Of a stretch of 32,533 bases of DNA, positions 30,274-32,533 are shown piece after piece. Below the pieces are notes generated by a model that was given only the letters and a program-made list of their open reading frames with translations, ran no database searches and was not told the origin of the DNA. The position numbers and the translations under genes were made by a program. The first letter of the stretch is position 1. Every line of letters begins with the position of its first letter. Source of the stretch: Pseudomonadota bacterium (GTDB lineage Bacteria > Desulfobacterota > WTBG01 > CAIYCZ01 > CAIRTM01); the NCBI GenBank assembly GCA_024640785.1, contig JAHEEI010000010.1:1-32533 (forward strand), read 5' to 3'.

Positions 30274-30680
30274 TGTCTGGGAATAGAGACTCCCGTTTAT
30301 TATCAGAAATAAATGTAACACCCTTTGTTGATGTTATGCTGGTGCTGCTTATCATCTTCATGGTCGCAGCGCCACTGGTACAGCACGGTGTTGATGTTGA
30401 CCTGCCAAAAGCAAACAGCAGAAACGTAGCAACCGAAGAAGAGCTTCTCACCATAACGCTTACCAAAAATAAAAAGATATTTCTAAACAAAATGGAGATT
30501 GACCTTTCCCAGCTGAATGAAAAACTGCTACGGATATTTAAACAGCGCACTGACAATCAGCTCCTTTTTAAAGCGGACAAGGACCTGCCTTACGAATTTG
30601 TTATCCAGGTAATGGCGGAAATAAAAAATGCGGGGATTGAAAAACTTGGCATCATTACAACTCCTGAAGAGGCAAAATGA
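30270..30680 (+). CDS. tolR: TolR/ExbD-type protein
   Basis: LLSEINVTPFVDVMLVLLIIFMVAAPLVQHGVDVDLPKA...LFKADKDLPYEFVIQVMAEIKNAGIEKLGIIT. Confidence 0.96.
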   Translation: MMSGNRDSRLLSEINVTPFVDVMLVLLIIFMVAAPLVQHGVDVDLPKANSRNVATEEELLTITLTKNKKIFLNKMEIDLSQLNEKLLRIFKQRTDNQLLFKADKDLPYEFVIQVMAEIKNAGIEKLGIITTPEEAK

Positions 30681-31426
30681 CAACACATCATTCTATCCTT
30701 AAAGCAAACCTGTATGAGCCTAAACTCCGTTGGATGGTCCTGCTCTCTTTTATTCTTCATCTGATTCTCTTTTCCATCTTCATCGGAAAAGCACCAAAAA
30801 AAACTAAGAAGGTATATTTTTCACCCACTTATTCGGTAAACCTAGTAAATATGCCTAGTTCGCCTGCCTCCGGCAATAAAGGAAGCTTTCGCACTAAAAA
30901 GACATCTCTCTGGAAGGGTCCGGCTGCAACCACCTCACACGTAAAAACCATGAGCACCCGAAAACACACAATACTCACCATCCCTAAAAAAAGTAACTCT
31001 GGAGTCAAAAACAAAACAAACGGCTCAAAAGAAAAAAGCATGACGCCATTTCAGCTCGAAGGAGGCACCCTGTCCGGTAGCGAAGGACAGCAGCCTGCCC
31101 AAGCCGGAAATGCCGGACAAACAGGGCCGGTCAGCTCATCGGATATCAGATTCAACCGTTACTACACCGCAGTATACAATAAAATATATAATTCATGGGT
31201 TCTGCCCGGCTATGGTTCAAAAAGACAGCTGGAAGCTGTGGTAAATATCAGGATAACCAAGAACGGAAAAATACTCGAAACCAGCTTTGAACAGAGATCA
31301 GGCAGCGCATACTTTGACAGATCCGTTTTACGTGCAATAAAAAAGGCGGATCCTCTCCCCCCGCTCCCTATTGGTTTTAATGAGAAATATCTTGAGCTGG
31401 GTATCCGATTTATTCCGGAGAGCTAA
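30677..31426 (+). CDS. TolA/TonB-like energy transducer (TonB C-terminal domain)
   Basis: Single N-terminal TM helix, low-complexity K/S/T/G-rich linker, C-terminal YYTAVYNKIYNSWVLPGYGSKRQLEAVVNIRITKNGKILETSFEQRSGSAYFDRSVLRAIKKADPLPPLP. Confidence 0.88.
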   Translation: MTTHHSILKANLYEPKLRWMVLLSFILHLILFSIFIGKAPKKTKKVYFSPTYSVNLVNMPSSPASGNKGSFRTKKTSLWKGPAATTSHVKTMSTRKHTILTIPKKSNSGVKNKTNGSKEKSMTPFQLEGGTLSGSEGQQPAQAGNAGQTGPVSSSDIRFNRYYTAVYNKIYNSWVLPGYGSKRQLEAVVNIRITKNGKILETSFEQRSGSAYFDRSVLRAIKKADPLPPLPIGFNEKYLELGIRFIPES

Positions 31427-31468
31427 ATTTATATTTTAACAGACAACAATTTATAGAAAAATATTATT

Positions 31469-32533
31469 ATGAAAAAATATAGAGTCCTAATCCTGCTGGT
31501 TTCAATCATATTTATTTTCAATGTTTCAAATGCTCTTGGCAAGGTCTACATAGATATCCTCTCACCGTCTTCAACCCGTTTACCAATACTCATCCCTGAA
31601 TTTAAAAAAGCATCAGGCCTCCCTGACAAAAAAAACCTGACAAAAAAAATGTCCCGCGTTATAATCGACGATCTTAATTTTACTGGTTTCTTCAAAATCC
31701 TGGACCCAAAAGCAGTTGACAGTGCACTTCTTGACGGCGTGACACCAAACAAGATAAAGTGGGATGTTTTATCGATTATCGGAGCAGAAACAATTGTCAC
31801 CGGAAAAATAACCATCAAAGCCCAAGACCGAATAGCTGTGGAACTGAGACTTTTTGATGCCCTACAGGGAAAACTTATTACCGGGAAAGAATATGAGAGT
31901 AAAGCCGAAGATTACAGACTGATCGCACATAAATTTTCAAATGAGATATTTGAAAAACTCACTGGAGAGAGAAGCAGTTTTAACACAAAAATCGCTTTTG
32001 AAAAAAGAATCCGCTCCAACAAAGATATATTCTTAACTGATTATGACGGTTCAAATGAAAAAAGAATAACCGCTTATAACTCCCTTACCCTGTCACCGGC
32101 ATGGTCTCCTGACGGCAGAAATATTGCTTTCACCTCATACAAGGATGGAAATCCTGATCTTTATATTAAAGATATTTTTAACGGAAACACCCGAAAAATA
32201 TCAAGCAAAAAGGGAGTAAACATTTCGCCCGCATGGTCTCCTGACGGCGATAAAATTGCCTTGACATTAAGTCTAAACAACGGTAATTCTGAAATTTACA
32301 TAATGACCCTTAAAGACAGGCAACTAGAAAGAGCAACAAACAACTGGGCAACCGATGTCTCACCTTCATGGTCGCCTGACGGTAAAAAAATAGCATTTGT
32401 CTCAAGCCGGTCCGGCAATCCTCATATTTACACGCTGGACTTAAAGACACAAAAAATAAAACGCTTGACCTATAATGGAAAATATAATACATCACCAGCA
32501 TGGTCACCGGACGGTAAAATAATTGCTTATACT
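31469..32533 (+). CDS. tolB: TolB, 3' end truncated by window edge
   Basis: My translation: MKKYRVLILLVSIIFIFNVSNALGKVYIDILSPSSTRLPILIPEFKK...; repeated SPAWSPDGRNIAFTS / SPAWSPDGDKIALTL / SPSWSPDGKKIAFVSSRSGNPHIY / SPAWSPDGKIIAYT beta-propeller blades; open to the window end. Confidence 0.96.
   Translation, partial: MKKYRVLILLVSIIFIFNVSNALGKVYIDILSPSSTRLPILIPEFKKASGLPDKKNLTKKMSRVIIDDLNFTGFFKILDPKAVDSALLDGVTPNKIKWDVLSIIGAETIVTGKITIKAQDRIAVELRLFDALQGKLITGKEYESKAEDYRLIAHKFSNEIFEKLTGERSSFNTKIAFEKRIRSNKDIFLTDYDGSNEKRITAYNSLTLSPAWSPDGRNIAFTSYKDGNPDLYIKDIFNGNTRKISSKKGVNISPAWSPDGDKIALTLSLNNGNSEIYIMTLKDRQLERATNNWATDVSPSWSPDGKKIAFVSSRSGNPHIYTLDLKTQKIKRLTYNGKYNTSPAWSPDGKIIAYT

Noticed and set aside
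1-32533. CRISPR arrays, tRNA/rRNA genes, toxin-antitoxin pairs, defence islands, integrases other than XerC
   Set aside because: Looked for regularly spaced repeats, tRNA-like sequences and small paired ORFs by eye; none supported. tRNAscan-SE, CRISPR and defence-finder runs would be needed to exclude them formally.

Overview
The 32.5 kb window is mostly dense bacterial chromosomal housekeeping DNA. Gene content and order suggest a Desulfobacterota-like host (inference only). From left to right: (1) futalosine-pathway menaquinone genes mqnD (partial) and mqnB on the minus strand. (2) A large PAS-PAS-HisKA-HATPase-REC-REC-Hpt hybrid histidine kinase. (3) A decayed HDOD/HD-domain pseudogene on the minus strand. 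(4) A plus-strand set: SAM hydroxide adenosyltransferase (DUF62), Mth938/NDUFAF3-like protein, SDR oxidoreductase. (5) A lower-density accessory stretch, about 7.4-14.4 kb: exported lipocalin with a Cys-containing N-terminal extension, IS91-like transposase fragment, 14-bp perfect inverted repeat, tandem TIGR04076-like protein, gamma-carbonic-anhydrase-like protein, KDPG aldolase-like protein, DUF2723-like membrane protein, and a degraded IS3-family element. (6) A long minus-strand block reading xerC-hslV-hslU-argB-argD-argF-argG-argH-FN3 lipoprotein-lysA-dapF-dapA-PpiC-type PPIase. (7) A plus-strand coaD followed by tolQ-tolR-tolA/tonB-like-tolB (partial). I found no CRISPR array, tRNA, rRNA, intact mobile element or clearly recognisable new defence or biosynthetic system. 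The best leads are: an LptM-like CGxK(x)GP lipoprotein N-terminus fused to three FN3-like repeats in the lysA-dapF neighbourhood; a dnaX-type A_AAA_AAG slippery heptamer followed by G8 in the REC1 region of the hybrid kinase, where a -1 shift would stop almost at once; the duplicated TIGR04076 protein; the unusual lipocalin; and an unidentified coding-like remnant beside the IS91 fragment.
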